The notes under the pieces: generated by a model
What the model was told of the DNA's origin: nothing
Seen by the model: the letters and a program-made list of their open reading frames with translations, nothing else
The model's database searches: none
DNA from: Rubellicoccus peritrichatus
GTDB taxonomy: Bacteria; Verrucomicrobiota; Verrucomicrobiia; Opitutales; Cerasicoccaceae
NCBI RefSeq assembly: GCF_033100135.1
Contig: NZ_CP136920.1
Span: forward strand, 4,955,001-5,019,000
Reading direction: 5' to 3'
Length of the DNA: 64,000 nucleotides
Shown: positions 17,691 to 27,170 of the stretch, piece after piece
How the letters are laid out: each line of letters begins with the position of its first letter
Numbering within the stretch: position 1 is the stretch's first letter
Made by a program: the position numbers and the translations under genes

Positions 17691-18554
17691 GTGAAACTGG
17701 ATAAAATAATTACCTTGGCGAATGAGCATGTGCGATTGCCATTCCTTGCATTCGAGCGATCACTTCGAGCCACTGGTTGTAATCTTCCATTATTCGTAAT
17801 TCCTTATGATGATAATCAATTCGACTTACCTGACAACGCAACATGGTGGGTCGATCAAGAGTTCATTGAGTGGATCGACACCAACGGACGGCGTCCAGTC
17901 ATGCGAAAATATCAAGTCCTACTTGAATCCAACTATCAGTTCCTTGATACAGATGCTGTTTTTTTAAAGAACCCTGTAGATGTCTTAGCTCCGCACACAG
18001 GATGGATTAATTCCTGCTGCCATTGGAACAATCCTGCGGCTACCACTACAGCTCAATCTCGTGTAATACTACGCCAAAGATCAACGACTTGGGCTCAAAA
18101 GATATTCAATACAGGACAATTCGCTTGCGACAGACAACTCTATACTGCTGAAACTCTAAAACGCACATGCGATGATGCGGTAATAAGTCAAATAGTGCTG
18201 GAAGATGAATTCCATGAACAACCGGGCCTTAACATTCTAGTTCACCTTTCGGAAATACCAATCACCAACTTGACACTCCCTCCATATTGCATGGAGTCCA
18301 CATGGGCGGGTGATTACCTTGATGACAATTATACTGCAACATGGGGAAGTGAACAACGTAAGCCTTACATCATTCATTGGGCAGGCAGAAAGATGGATGG
18401 TTCGACTCCCATTGACACCTTGGCATTAAATTACCTCACTGCGAAAGAGCAGGATGAATGGATAAGCAGGCTCAAAGAAAATGCTGCTTCAACGATTCCA
18501 GAACGCTTTCGTCGCAGTATAAAATCAGCTATAAGCAGTTCAATAAAGGGCTGA
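17691..18554 (+). CDS. Putative glycosyltransferase (GT8-like, DxD)
   Basis: About 287 residues. GTG at 17691 lies 10 bases after the previous stop and is preferred over an upstream in-frame TTG (17667) that overlaps the neighbour. The start VKLDKIITLANEHVRLPFLAFERSL and the central QFLDTDAVFLKNP, with its Asp-x-Asp in a Leu-Asp-Thr-Asp-Ala context, fit GT-A enzymes of the GT8/GT24 type or related nucleotide-diphospho-sugar transferases. Late IIHWAGRKMDG gives a His near the position of the second metal ligand. Exact family uncertain. Confidence 0.68.
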   Translation: MKLDKIITLANEHVRLPFLAFERSLRATGCNLPLFVIPYDDNQFDLPDNATWWVDQEFIEWIDTNGRRPVMRKYQVLLESNYQFLDTDAVFLKNPVDVLAPHTGWINSCCHWNNPAATTTAQSRVILRQRSTTWAQKIFNTGQFACDRQLYTAETLKRTCDDAVISQIVLEDEFHEQPGLNILVHLSEIPITNLTLPPYCMESTWAGDYLDDNYTATWGSEQRKPYIIHWAGRKMDGSTPIDTLALNYLTAKEQDEWISRLKENAASTIPERFRRSIKSAISSSIKG

Positions 18555-18613
18555 ATCGCGAAGACCCATAATAGGTCAATCAGCGCAACACTAATGATAC
18601 TACGTTAACATCA

Positions 18614-19408
18614 ATGAGTAATCTGATCGCTCGTCTTAAACAGTTACGTTACGAAACATGTGCTTTCAATGGACATAACTTTCCTTACTTTGGTGCAAAA
18701 GTTTTTTTCGAGAAAGGAGATATAGTAGCTTACCGTGCATGGAAGGAAGGGATATATGAGTGCGATATTATCAATCTCCTTATTAAGTTCATGGACAAAG
18801 ATTCCTACTATATTGACGTAGGCGCCAACATAGGACTTATGGCACTTCCTGCATTGTCTCTATTACCTTCTATTAAATGTGTCAGTATTGAGCCTTCGCC
18901 AAATACATTTCGGCTTTTAGAGAGGACTGCTCAAAATTCTCCCTACGCTGACCGCTGGATCACTAGAAATTGTGCACTCTGGTCTCAAGAGACAAATTTG
19001 GACTTCCATGTTTCAGAGAAAAACCACGCAGCATTTGACTCAGTTACAGCAACAGGCCGAACAGCTGTTTCCAATGTCCAAACCGTTAAAGCCACGACAT
19101 TGGATCACGAATGGAAGAAACTTGATCGCCCTAAAATCTCTGTCATCAAGATTGATGTTGAAGGGGCTGAGCTAGAAGTACTCAAAGGAGGAAAAGAGTT
19201 ATTAGAGAAAGAAAAGCCTATCCTCTGTTTCGAAGCCGAGTCGCAAAACCTTAAGGCTTTTGGATTATTGCCACAGGACCTATGGACTTGGGCTGACACA
19301 AATGCTTACCAGCTTTTTACAGTCCCAAGCCTTGCACATATTGGAAGAAAAGAACATGTTGCAATTCAAATCAAGGGAAGTGAAATGCTATTAGCAGTTC
19401 CTGTATAA
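18614..19408 (+). CDS. FkbM-family SAM-dependent methyltransferase (second copy)
   Basis: 264 residues. Motif I is YYIDVGANIGLMALPAL, followed by SIEPSPNTF; the family signature ISVIKIDVEGAELEVLKGG is at about 176-194. It shares the family but little detailed sequence with the FkbM gene at 13248, so the two probably methylate different positions or sugars. Separated by about 60 bp from each neighbour. Confidence 0.87.
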   Translation: MSNLIARLKQLRYETCAFNGHNFPYFGAKVFFEKGDIVAYRAWKEGIYECDIINLLIKFMDKDSYYIDVGANIGLMALPALSLLPSIKCVSIEPSPNTFRLLERTAQNSPYADRWITRNCALWSQETNLDFHVSEKNHAAFDSVTATGRTAVSNVQTVKATTLDHEWKKLDRPKISVIKIDVEGAELEVLKGGKELLEKEKPILCFEAESQNLKAFGLLPQDLWTWADTNAYQLFTVPSLAHIGRKEHVAIQIKGSEMLLAVPV

Positions 19409-19468
19409 GGTGATTTTTTTGATTAGGGCGCATCACCTTCATAAAATCCAGGCACAATTGACTTTTTC

Positions 19469-20323
19469 ATGAGTTCTCCTTTTTACTCAGTAGTCATACC
19501 AACATACCATCGCAACGACCTACTTGCTCTTTGCCTTCAGAGACTCACCCAAGGGTTTCAATCTGTAGATGCAGACTATGAGATCATCGTTAGTGACGAT
19601 GACCGCCAAGAATCTGCTAAAAATGAATTAGGCAGCCTTTTCCCTACTGTAAAGTGGACAATAGGACCAGGCCGAGGTCCTGCTGCCAATCGTAATAATG
19701 GAGCATCGCAAGCATCGGGCTCATGGTTGATATTCACGGATGATGACTGTCTGCCTGACCCTGATTGGCTGAAAGGCTTTCACGACTCTCTTGAGACCTA
19801 TCCATCACTTGATGTAATGGAAGGCAGAACAATCCCAAGTGACGAGCGTTGCTCTCTAAGCCAAAGCGCACCAGTCAATGAAGCTGGCGGCTTCCTATGG
19901 TCGTGCAACCTATCTATTCGTCGTCAGAAATTTGAAGAACTGAATGGCTTTGATGAAAATTTCCGTCATGCATGCATGGAAGATGTAGACTTGGCAGACA
20001 GGATTCAAGCGAGCCAGTTGCGTCACACTTTTGTCAGTAACGCCATCGTACGTCACCCATGGCGGGAGGCAAAAAAAAGTTGGGATGACGGCAATGGAGA
20101 TGAGATATATTATCCTGCATTGTGCTATTACTTAAAGAAACATCCAGAAAAAAAACCGGTACACTCAGCTCAAATCTATCTCAAGAATATGCTGAGAGAA
20201 CTCCTGAAGGAAACATTACCCGGTTTAATAGCTTATCGTGGGAAAGGCGTTATGTATGCATTGATGCATCACTATTACCAGTTAAAGCTAGCCTTTCGCA
20301 TTGCAGTGAAAGGCGACCTATGA
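19469..20323 (+). CDS. Glycosyltransferase family 2 protein
   Basis: 284 residues. GT-A motifs: YSVVIPTYHRNDLL, IVSDDDRQE, then GPAANRNNGA and the metal site FTDDDCLPD; a later GGFLWSCNLSIRR and MEDVDLADRI complete the pattern. The last 60 residues are helical and basic. The stop overlaps the next ATG (ATGA), indicating coupling. Confidence 0.9.
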   Translation: MSSPFYSVVIPTYHRNDLLALCLQRLTQGFQSVDADYEIIVSDDDRQESAKNELGSLFPTVKWTIGPGRGPAANRNNGASQASGSWLIFTDDDCLPDPDWLKGFHDSLETYPSLDVMEGRTIPSDERCSLSQSAPVNEAGGFLWSCNLSIRRQKFEELNGFDENFRHACMEDVDLADRIQASQLRHTFVSNAIVRHPWREAKKSWDDGNGDEIYYPALCYYLKKHPEKKPVHSAQIYLKNMLRELLKETLPGLIAYRGKGVMYALMHHYYQLKLAFRIAVKGDL

Positions 20324-21318
20324 GCAACAGCATTGTTTATATTAATTCAACACTTCAGCCATGGTCAGATCTTTATCGAGATGGAGATATTTGCCCTTTG
20401 CATTACTGGGGTTATTCTGATTTCCAACAAAACAATCTGCTTTGCATTAAAAACTCACGAATTGCCATCCAACTGCGTTATCGGCTAGGAGGGCTAGATA
20501 TCCCAGTACTATGGAGAACATATCAAAGACTAAAAAAAGGTGCAAAAGCGATATACCTGGTTACGCCTCCAGATATTCTGGCAGCCTTACCATTCCTGCG
20601 TTATCGATTCCCGAGTAAACCAATTGTTACTTGGGTATGGACAGCTGATGATGTTCGAAAGCATCATCGCAAACTGAAACATGCTACCCATATTTTCTGC
20701 CTTACTGAAGATGCTAAAGAAGCATTAGACTATCATGGCATGGAAAAGAAATCGTCCTTCCATCTCTGGGGTGCTGCTCCTGAAGCTTTTGTCGATCAAT
20801 CCGAACCGAAACTCGAGTATGATTTGAATTTCCTGGGACTGTCACGCAGAGATTTAACCATGATAAACAATCTGCTCGAATCTAAATCTTATTCGGTAGT
20901 AACCACACCAAAAGCTGCATCAGCATTAGAGACCACAGGTCAAGTTCAGCCTAACTTGAGCATGCACGAACTTCATGGATTTTCCGCACTCAAACGAATA
21001 TTGAAAAAAAGCCGTGTTACAGTAATTCCAATTTTCAGCGACGACAATCAACCATCTGGCTATACTAACCTAGTTGAATCACTTTTATGTGGAACACCTG
21101 TTGTCATTCCCAAGGAATCTTTAATTCCACGTAGAGCGCTTTATGCAAAGGGAGTTTTTCACTATGAAGCGGGTAACTATCAATCCATGAAACAAACACT
21201 TACAGAAGCTGTAAAAACTGGAAGCGACCCAGATGCCAGACAATTGATACAAGAAAGTGCATCTACGCTATTCAATGGAAAAAGCATAAAAGACTCATTA
21301 CGAAACCTGCTTCAGTAA
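20320..21318 (+). CDS. Putative GT-B glycosyltransferase
   Basis: 332 residues from the ATG at 20320, which overlaps the previous stop; the same frame is open further upstream inside the neighbouring gene but is shadow there. A first half with GAKAIYLVTPPDILAAL and WVWTADDVRKHH leads into a second half with YDLNFLGLSRRD, then QPSGYTNLVESLLCGTPVVIP. The last segment, Glu-Ser-Leu-x-x-Gly-Thr-Pro-Val, occupies the GT4 donor-binding position. Specific family not recognised with certainty. Confidence 0.7.
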   Translation: MSNSIVYINSTLQPWSDLYRDGDICPLHYWGYSDFQQNNLLCIKNSRIAIQLRYRLGGLDIPVLWRTYQRLKKGAKAIYLVTPPDILAALPFLRYRFPSKPIVTWVWTADDVRKHHRKLKHATHIFCLTEDAKEALDYHGMEKKSSFHLWGAAPEAFVDQSEPKLEYDLNFLGLSRRDLTMINNLLESKSYSVVTTPKAASALETTGQVQPNLSMHELHGFSALKRILKKSRVTVIPIFSDDNQPSGYTNLVESLLCGTPVVIPKESLIPRRALYAKGVFHYEAGNYQSMKQTLTEAVKTGSDPDARQLIQESASTLFNGKSIKDSLRNLLQ

Positions 21319-21339
21319 AAGAATTTTTGGAAATTTCGC

Positions 21340-22428
21340 GTGGGACTTAGTCAAAGAGTATTCGCACTGCTGCTTAAGCCTCTTGGGAAAGCTCAACCAC
21401 TGCCCAAATCGCCACAGGCAATTTTCGTCTTACGGAATAATGACCTTGGAGATGTCCTGGTTATCACACCAGTGTTTGCTGCACTCAAAAAACGTTTCCC
21501 GAAAGCCCGTATTATTGCAGGAGTTGGTGATTGGGCTGCGCCACTCCTGAAGGGCAACCCAAATATTGATGCGATTGTGACGATGAACGCACCATGGCAT
21601 AACAAAGCGAATTGTCGCCATAGTCCGAATAGTCCCATGGGCTTTCTTTTGTCTCTTAAATACATTTTATTCTCTACTGAAGCGAAGGCATTGAGACAAG
21701 AGAAAGCCGATGTAGGGATAGACATTCTCGGTAGTCCACAGGGCACCCTCCTCATGGCACGAGCTGACATTCCCTACCGAATCGGTGTCCGTGGTTACGC
21801 CGGAGGCGATACTGGTTGTCAAGCGTCGGTAGATTTCGATTCTAACCAAACTGTCGCGAACCAGGCATTCAAGCAATTGACACTCTTAGGGGCAACCTCA
21901 CCAGAAGAAACACGACCGCAAATATACTTGAGCCAAAGTGAGATTGACGAAGCTCAAACGCGTTGGGGCGAACGCAAACGTCGTCTTGTAATAGCACCTG
22001 GCTCGGGAATTATTGAAAAGAGTTGGCCTATAAAAAACTTCTGCAACTTGGCAAAATTGTGCAGCCAGGCAAGTTGGGATATTGCAATTATCGGTGGCGC
22101 CAAAGACAAACAACTCGGTGCGGCTATCAATAAAGCAATAGATGGCAAGGCACTAGACATGACAGGATCTCTGACTATGCGGGAAACTTGTGCCATGGTT
22201 CAAAGTACTCACTCACTAATCGGCAACAGCAGCGTCGCTATTCATATAGCAGCAGCATTTTCCATCCCTACCCTTGTCGTCCTCGGTCCGCTTTTTGAAT
22301 CAGCAAGTCAGCATCAAAAACAATGGGGATCTCCTGGTCAAATCCACTTGGGTCGCGACACAGACAAACCACAGATTGCAACTCCGGATGAAGCCTATAC
22401 TGCGCTCGAAAGTCTAAGCAGTAAATGA
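21340..22428 (+). CDS. GT9 heptosyltransferase-like glycosyltransferase
   Basis: 362 residues from a GTG at 21340. The N-terminal FVLRNNDLGDVLVITPVFAALKKRFP is the hallmark of heptosyltransferases (Gly-Asp catalytic Asp), and the C-terminal GNSSVAIHIAAAFSIPTLVVLGP is their donor-binding loop. The central RRLVIAPGSGIIEKSWP matches the second-domain start. Donor may be a heptose or another sugar; in an EPS locus this cannot be decided. Ends with ATGA overlap into the next gene. Confidence 0.88.
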   Translation: MGLSQRVFALLLKPLGKAQPLPKSPQAIFVLRNNDLGDVLVITPVFAALKKRFPKARIIAGVGDWAAPLLKGNPNIDAIVTMNAPWHNKANCRHSPNSPMGFLLSLKYILFSTEAKALRQEKADVGIDILGSPQGTLLMARADIPYRIGVRGYAGGDTGCQASVDFDSNQTVANQAFKQLTLLGATSPEETRPQIYLSQSEIDEAQTRWGERKRRLVIAPGSGIIEKSWPIKNFCNLAKLCSQASWDIAIIGGAKDKQLGAAINKAIDGKALDMTGSLTMRETCAMVQSTHSLIGNSSVAIHIAAAFSIPTLVVLGPLFESASQHQKQWGSPGQIHLGRDTDKPQIATPDEAYTALESLSSK

Positions 22429-23573
22429 AGATCTGTTTTATCTGCGGTTCCATTGCCCCAGGCCGCGACGGCGTCGGCGACTACACGACTTCGCTTGCTA
22501 CTGTGCTCACTCAGAATGACCGAGAATCTTGCGTCATTTCACTGACCGAACGTACTACTGGAAAAGACGACTTCCCATTCGCCCATCTGCGCTTAACTGC
22601 AGACCTCGACTGGAAGGAGAAATCTTCTCTCGTAAAGGAATTTCTAGCTACCGAGAAACCGGACGTGATCAGCCTTCAATATGTCCCTTATGCATTTGAT
22701 CCCAAGGGCTTGCCCAAAGGATTCAACCACTGGCTTAAAGAGAATATTGGACCAGTAGATTTTCATATCATGTTTCATGAGCTTTGGGTAGCGGCAGAAC
22801 ATGGAGCATCATTCAAGTCCCGCATACTTGGCACACTTCAAAAGCGAATGATCAGCAAGATGCTGAGTAGTCTAAACCCCATTAGCGTTCATACGACTAA
22901 CCGCGTTTACAAACAGCTACTCAAAGGCATTGGAATAGACGCAAACACACTTTCTCTATTTAGTAGCATTGATCCATCGAAAGATAACGTCGATGCTTTC
23001 ACAATGTTTGAGAAGGCTGGAATCGAGCTAAGCAACGTAAATAGAAAAGGCTGGTTGCTGGCCGGAGTCTTTGGAACTATTCATCCGACATGGAATATCG
23101 AGCGTGCTTTTGAATTGCTCGCAAGTGCAACGCAATCTTCAGGGAAGAAAGCTGTATTTGTTTTGATCGGGCGAAATGGAACAGCAGCTGAAGCAGGCAT
23201 AAGCAAAGCCCAGGAACAATACCCAACCGTCACAGTCGCCCGACTTGGCGCGCTTTCCGACGCTGAATTCAATGCTGCAGTTAGTAATCTCGATTTCGCT
23301 TTCAGTGCATCGCCATGGGCTCTGCTGGGCAAATCCGCATCTGCCTCAGCTTTACTTGGGCAACGCTGTCCACTCGTTTTCACAGATGATCGCTGGCGCC
23401 TTTCAAAAGGCACAACGCCTCTTCCAGAACTCAAAACTGGCCTTTATCTTGATGAACCAGAACTGGAAGAAAAAATAGTACAAGGGCTTGAAAAGCCCGC
23501 ACTTCCACCAACTGTCGAAACAATTGCAGAGCAAATGTATCGGGACATAGAAAAAGGGCACCAAGAAAAGTGA
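22425..23573 (+). CDS. GT4-like glycosyltransferase
   Basis: 382 residues. The opening CFICGSIAPGRDGVGDYTTSLA is a glycine-rich GT-B acceptor loop like those of GT4 enzymes. The second half starts GWLLAGVFGTIHPTWN. The normally conserved Glu-x7-Glu donor motif is not obvious; ALLGKSASASALLGQRCPLVF takes its place, so this may be a divergent or altered-specificity member. Four-base overlaps link it to both neighbours (ATGA upstream, GTGA downstream). Confidence 0.72.
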   Translation: MKICFICGSIAPGRDGVGDYTTSLATVLTQNDRESCVISLTERTTGKDDFPFAHLRLTADLDWKEKSSLVKEFLATEKPDVISLQYVPYAFDPKGLPKGFNHWLKENIGPVDFHIMFHELWVAAEHGASFKSRILGTLQKRMISKMLSSLNPISVHTTNRVYKQLLKGIGIDANTLSLFSSIDPSKDNVDAFTMFEKAGIELSNVNRKGWLLAGVFGTIHPTWNIERAFELLASATQSSGKKAVFVLIGRNGTAAEAGISKAQEQYPTVTVARLGALSDAEFNAAVSNLDFAFSASPWALLGKSASASALLGQRCPLVFTDDRWRLSKGTTPLPELKTGLYLDEPELEEKIVQGLEKPALPPTVETIAEQMYRDIEKGHQEK

Positions 23574-24769
23574 TCACCCTATCCCATCCAACGGGCAACG
23601 CCAATGTCCGCCAGGCTTTGCAAGCACTCCATGAAGATAATCTTCTGGCTGAGTTCAGGACAACACTTGGTTTCTCGAAAACTCAGCTAGATAACATGCC
23701 CGACTTTCTGGCGAATAAATTGCGTCGCCGTGCTTACAATTTGCCACCTGAGCTAATACAAGCGCGGCCACTTCGTGAATCACTTCGCCTTATGACTTCA
23801 GGCAAGGTTTTCTCGATTGATCAGGTGTATTACGATCTTGACCAAGTCCTTGCCGAATCCATTTGCGATGATCAAGCAACACATGACCTTCGTGGCGTCT
23901 ACTGTTATGAAGACGGTGCTGAGAAAACATTTATCGAGGCAAAAAAGAAAGGCCTACTTTGTTTCTACGAGCAGCCAATTGGTTATTGGCGTGCAGCTCA
24001 AAAAATCTACAAGGAGGAAGCTGAGCTTCAACCTGAATGGGCGGCTACTTTAGATGGCTTGAATGATTCCGAAGAAAAACTTGCACGCAAAGATAGCGAA
24101 CTTGCTAAAGCTGACATGATATTTGCGGCGACTTCATTTACCCGCAAAACCCTGGACCATTTTCCCGAAACATTAGCACCAATTCAAGTCATCCCCTATG
24201 GAGCTGATCCCAGCCCCAATCCTCCGAATCATGACACGGAATCCAATAAGTTGAAAGTGCTGTTTGTTGGAGGCTTGAGCCAACGCAAAGGATTATCTTA
24301 CTTGTTCGAAGCTGTTGATATGGTCCAAACAGCAGTTGAACTTACGATCATTGGACGCAAGGGAAATGACTCATGCCCATTGCTTGATAGCGCCTTGAAC
24401 AAACACACATGGCATGAAACACTGCCACACCATAAAGTCATTCAAGTCATGCGACAGAATGATGTTCTGGTTTTCCCATCAATTTTTGAAGGCTTCGGAC
24501 TCGTCATCACTGAGGCTATTGCACAGGGAATCCCGGTCATAACCACCGACCATACGGCAGGCCCGGAAGTCATCGAAGATGGCAAAAGCGGTTTCATGGT
24601 TCCGATACGTGATGCCAAATCCATCGCAGAAAAGCTGGAGCTGCTACATCGGGACCGTGACCGACTCGCTGAGATGAAAGAAGCTGCTTGGAAGCGTAGC
24701 AAAGTATTATTCTGGGGAAGCTATCGTGCAACTCTCTGTAAAAACATTCGGGAGTTGATGCATGCCTAA
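23570..24769 (+). CDS. Glycosyltransferase family 4 protein
   Basis: 399 residues from GTG 23570 (GTGA overlap). The donor half begins LKVLFVGGLSQRKGLSYL and contains the complete GT4 signature FPSIFEGFGLVITEAIAQGIPV with Glu-x7-Glu. The first half includes MITLSHPTGNANVRQAL and a stretch of charged helices. A retaining transfer is expected. The 3' end overlaps the next gene by eight bases. Confidence 0.9.
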   Translation: MITLSHPTGNANVRQALQALHEDNLLAEFRTTLGFSKTQLDNMPDFLANKLRRRAYNLPPELIQARPLRESLRLMTSGKVFSIDQVYYDLDQVLAESICDDQATHDLRGVYCYEDGAEKTFIEAKKKGLLCFYEQPIGYWRAAQKIYKEEAELQPEWAATLDGLNDSEEKLARKDSELAKADMIFAATSFTRKTLDHFPETLAPIQVIPYGADPSPNPPNHDTESNKLKVLFVGGLSQRKGLSYLFEAVDMVQTAVELTIIGRKGNDSCPLLDSALNKHTWHETLPHHKVIQVMRQNDVLVFPSIFEGFGLVITEAIAQGIPVITTDHTAGPEVIEDGKSGFMVPIRDAKSIAEKLELLHRDRDRLAEMKEAAWKRSKVLFWGSYRATLCKNIRELMHA

Positions 24770-25928
24770 AGTCCTGCTCGTTCGCAACTACGCAGCCGAT
24801 GGTCAGGAAAGCATGCTTCGCTTTGCTGATATGTTGGAGGGCAAGCTTCCAGGGGAGGGTTGGGAAGTTTTATCAATCGCGCCTGAGGTCAGGCTGGGCA
24901 AAGGTCAAAACACTTTGTCAGGCAAAGGTAAATGGCTAAGCTATATTGATAAATACATCCTGGCACCATCGACATTCAAACGTGCGGCGAAGGATCTTCA
25001 ACCCGACATTGTTCATGTATGCGACCATAGCAATGCCATGTATCTCCCACACTTCTCCAATTATCCAAGATTGGTTAATTGCCATGATCTTCTGGCCATA
25101 CGGGTTTGGCTGGGGGAAGTCCCGGGAGAGAGCAAATCACGGATTGGCGGAGTTCAGCAGAAGTGGATTTTTTCAAATCTACGCAAGAGTCCAAATATAT
25201 CCTGCATCTCTCAGGCAACACGTGACGAACTGACGCGACTCGCTCCAGAGACCGAACCGTATTCACGTGTCATTCCCATGGGACTGAATTATCCCTATCA
25301 AAAAATCCGTAACGAAGAAGCACGTAAACGCATTGAACATGCTGGAGGCCTCAGGGCAAAATCAGGAGTGGGTTTTCCAGAACAATGGCTGCTGCATGTT
25401 GGCGGAGGCACATGGTATAAAAACCGTTCCGGAGCGATTGAAATATTTCGTAAGCTCCTTGAACAATCACCAAACAAGGAACTTGGCCTGGTAATCGCAG
25501 GTGCTCCACCAAGTGATAAGATCTTGAAGGCGGCGATTGGACTTGAAAACAGAATCACGTTCATAGCATGCCCGGACAATGCGACGCTAGAAGCACTTTA
25601 CTCGATGGCCACTCTTTTCATTTTTCCTTCTTTGGCGGAAGGTTTTGGCTGGCCGCCTATTGAAGCACAAGCTTGTGGTTGCCCTGTTGCTGTTTCCGAA
25701 ATTGAGCCATTGAAATCGAACTGCGGATCAGCAGCTATTTATTATGATCCCAAGCAAACGGAATCCGCAGCCAAACAAATCGCCACAGTTATTCATGACA
25801 GGGATGCCCTCAATGAACTTTCTGAAGCTGGCATGAAAAACGCCAAACGCTTTACCGCGCAAACCATGGTTGCCGCTTATTCAAACTTCTATCATCAAAT
25901 CATTAATGAAAATACTGCATCTCGTTAA
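24762..25928 (+). CDS. Glycosyltransferase family 4 protein (mannosyltransferase-like)
   Basis: 388 residues. The donor half opens EQWLLHVGGGTWYKNRSG and has FPSLAEGFGWPPIEAQACGCPV; the 'EGFGWPPIEA' form is frequent among GT4 mannosyltransferases. The N-terminal half contains DIVHVCDHSNAMYLPHF and VNCHDLLA. Specificity is only suggested by resemblance. Overlaps neighbours at both ends (8 nt and 23 nt). Confidence 0.88.
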   Translation: MPKVLLVRNYAADGQESMLRFADMLEGKLPGEGWEVLSIAPEVRLGKGQNTLSGKGKWLSYIDKYILAPSTFKRAAKDLQPDIVHVCDHSNAMYLPHFSNYPRLVNCHDLLAIRVWLGEVPGESKSRIGGVQQKWIFSNLRKSPNISCISQATRDELTRLAPETEPYSRVIPMGLNYPYQKIRNEEARKRIEHAGGLRAKSGVGFPEQWLLHVGGGTWYKNRSGAIEIFRKLLEQSPNKELGLVIAGAPPSDKILKAAIGLENRITFIACPDNATLEALYSMATLFIFPSLAEGFGWPPIEAQACGCPVAVSEIEPLKSNCGSAAIYYDPKQTESAAKQIATVIHDRDALNELSEAGMKNAKRFTAQTMVAAYSNFYHQIINENTASR

Positions 25929-27039
25929 TACACTGGATCCTCGCGGTGGAGGTGTGACTGAGGCTGTCAAACAATTCAGTGTAACGTTGACGGAATCAGG
26001 GCACGAAAATGAGATTGTAACAGTAGATGCTCCCCAAGACAAATGGGACGATTTGGATGGCATTCCGATCCATCGCATCGGGCCAGCCAAAAGTGCTTAC
26101 GGTTATAGCGAAAAACTCATTCCATGGTTAAGGGAACATGGCAAGCGCTTCGACCTGGCGATCACACACGGCCTCTGGCAGTATCACGGGCCCGCAACCC
26201 GTAAGGTGTTTCGTGAACTGGGTCGACCATACTTTGTTTTTGCCCATGGCATGCTCGATGTCTGGTTCAAAACCAACTACCCGCTAAAGCATTTAAAGAA
26301 ATGGCTCTTCTGGCCATGGGCTGACTATCGAGTCATGCGTGACGCAAAGTCTGTGATTTATACGAGCGAAAACGAGATGATCAGCTCGCGTAAGTCATTC
26401 TGGCTTTATCGCTGCCATGAGAGCGTCGTGCGCTACGGGATCATGTTGCCTGACAAAGATCCGAAAACAGCCGAAGCTGCTTTCCTGGAAAAATATCCGG
26501 AACTCAAAGGCCAGCGCTTCCTTCTCTTCATTGGCAGAATCCATGAAAAGAAAGGACTTGATTTGCTATGCAAAGCCTGGGCTGAAATCGATCAGGAAAA
26601 GCGCCCTCCTCTCGTCGTTGCTGGTCCGGAAGAGCAACCCGAGCTTCTAAAAACGGCCAGAGACTTAGCAGGCCCAGATGGTTTTCATTACCTGGGCATG
26701 CTTGATAACGAAGAGAAGTGGGGAGCGATGGCGGCAGCCGAGGCAATGATTCTGCCATCGCATCAGGAAAACTTCGGACTGGTCGTCGCAGAGGCCATGA
26801 TCATGGGCACGCCGGTTCTGATCTCAGACAAAGTCAATATTTGGAAAGAAACGACAGAATCAGGCGCCGGGCTTGTTGCACCTGACACACTCGAAGGGAC
26901 GCGCGTACTTTTGGATTCCTGGCTCGCGATGAGTTATGATCAGCGAGACTCCATGGCCGCCTGCGCTCATCCCGCATGCGAATCGCTCTTTGACCTCCGA
27001 CAAAACACAGAGGCATTGATCGAAGTGTTGGAGCGTTAA
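25906..27039 (+). CDS. Glycosyltransferase family 4 protein
   Basis: 377 residues from ATG 25906 (MKILHLVNTLDPRGGGVTEAV), a typical GT4 opening with a glycine-rich acceptor loop; a farther upstream in-frame start lies inside the neighbour and is not needed. The donor half opens RFLLFIGRIHEKKGLDLL and carries LPSHQENFGLVVAEAMIMGTPV with Glu-x7-Glu. Last gene of the EPS run; a terminator starts 24 bases after its stop. Confidence 0.92.
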   Translation: MKILHLVNTLDPRGGGVTEAVKQFSVTLTESGHENEIVTVDAPQDKWDDLDGIPIHRIGPAKSAYGYSEKLIPWLREHGKRFDLAITHGLWQYHGPATRKVFRELGRPYFVFAHGMLDVWFKTNYPLKHLKKWLFWPWADYRVMRDAKSVIYTSENEMISSRKSFWLYRCHESVVRYGIMLPDKDPKTAEAAFLEKYPELKGQRFLLFIGRIHEKKGLDLLCKAWAEIDQEKRPPLVVAGPEEQPELLKTARDLAGPDGFHYLGMLDNEEKWGAMAAAEAMILPSHQENFGLVVAEAMIMGTPVLISDKVNIWKETTESGAGLVAPDTLEGTRVLLDSWLAMSYDQRDSMAACAHPACESLFDLRQNTEALIEVLER

Positions 27040-27062
27040 AAAGAATTTATCAGAAGAAAAAT

Positions 27063-27095
27063 AAAGCCGTAGCACATCGCTGCGGCTTTTTCTTT
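27063..27095 (+). terminator. Rho-independent terminator of the EPS operon
   Basis: AAAGCCGTAGC (27063-27073) pairs with GCTGCGGCTTT around ACATC with one G/T mispair, followed by T-rich TTTTTCTTTT. It lies just downstream of the last glycosyltransferase gene. Confidence 0.88.
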
Positions 27096-27101
27096 TGGTG
27101 A

Positions 27102-27158
27102 GGCGCAGTCCCCGGACAAGCAGAACGTCTAGGTGACGGCTTGTCAGGAGACTGCGCC
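27102..27158. repeat. 57-bp bipartite palindrome (REP-like)
   Basis: Nested inverted arms: GGCGCAGTC (27102-27110) with GACTGCGCC (27150-27158), and GACAAGC (27115-27121) with GCTTGTC (27139-27145), separated by short 4-nt bulges on both sides and a 17-nt loop. All pairs in the two stems are perfect. It lies between the EPS terminator and the convergent NUDIX gene, the usual place of REP-type extragenic palindromes. There is no T-tract. Confidence 0.65.
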
Positions 27159-27170
27159 CTACCCAATGAA

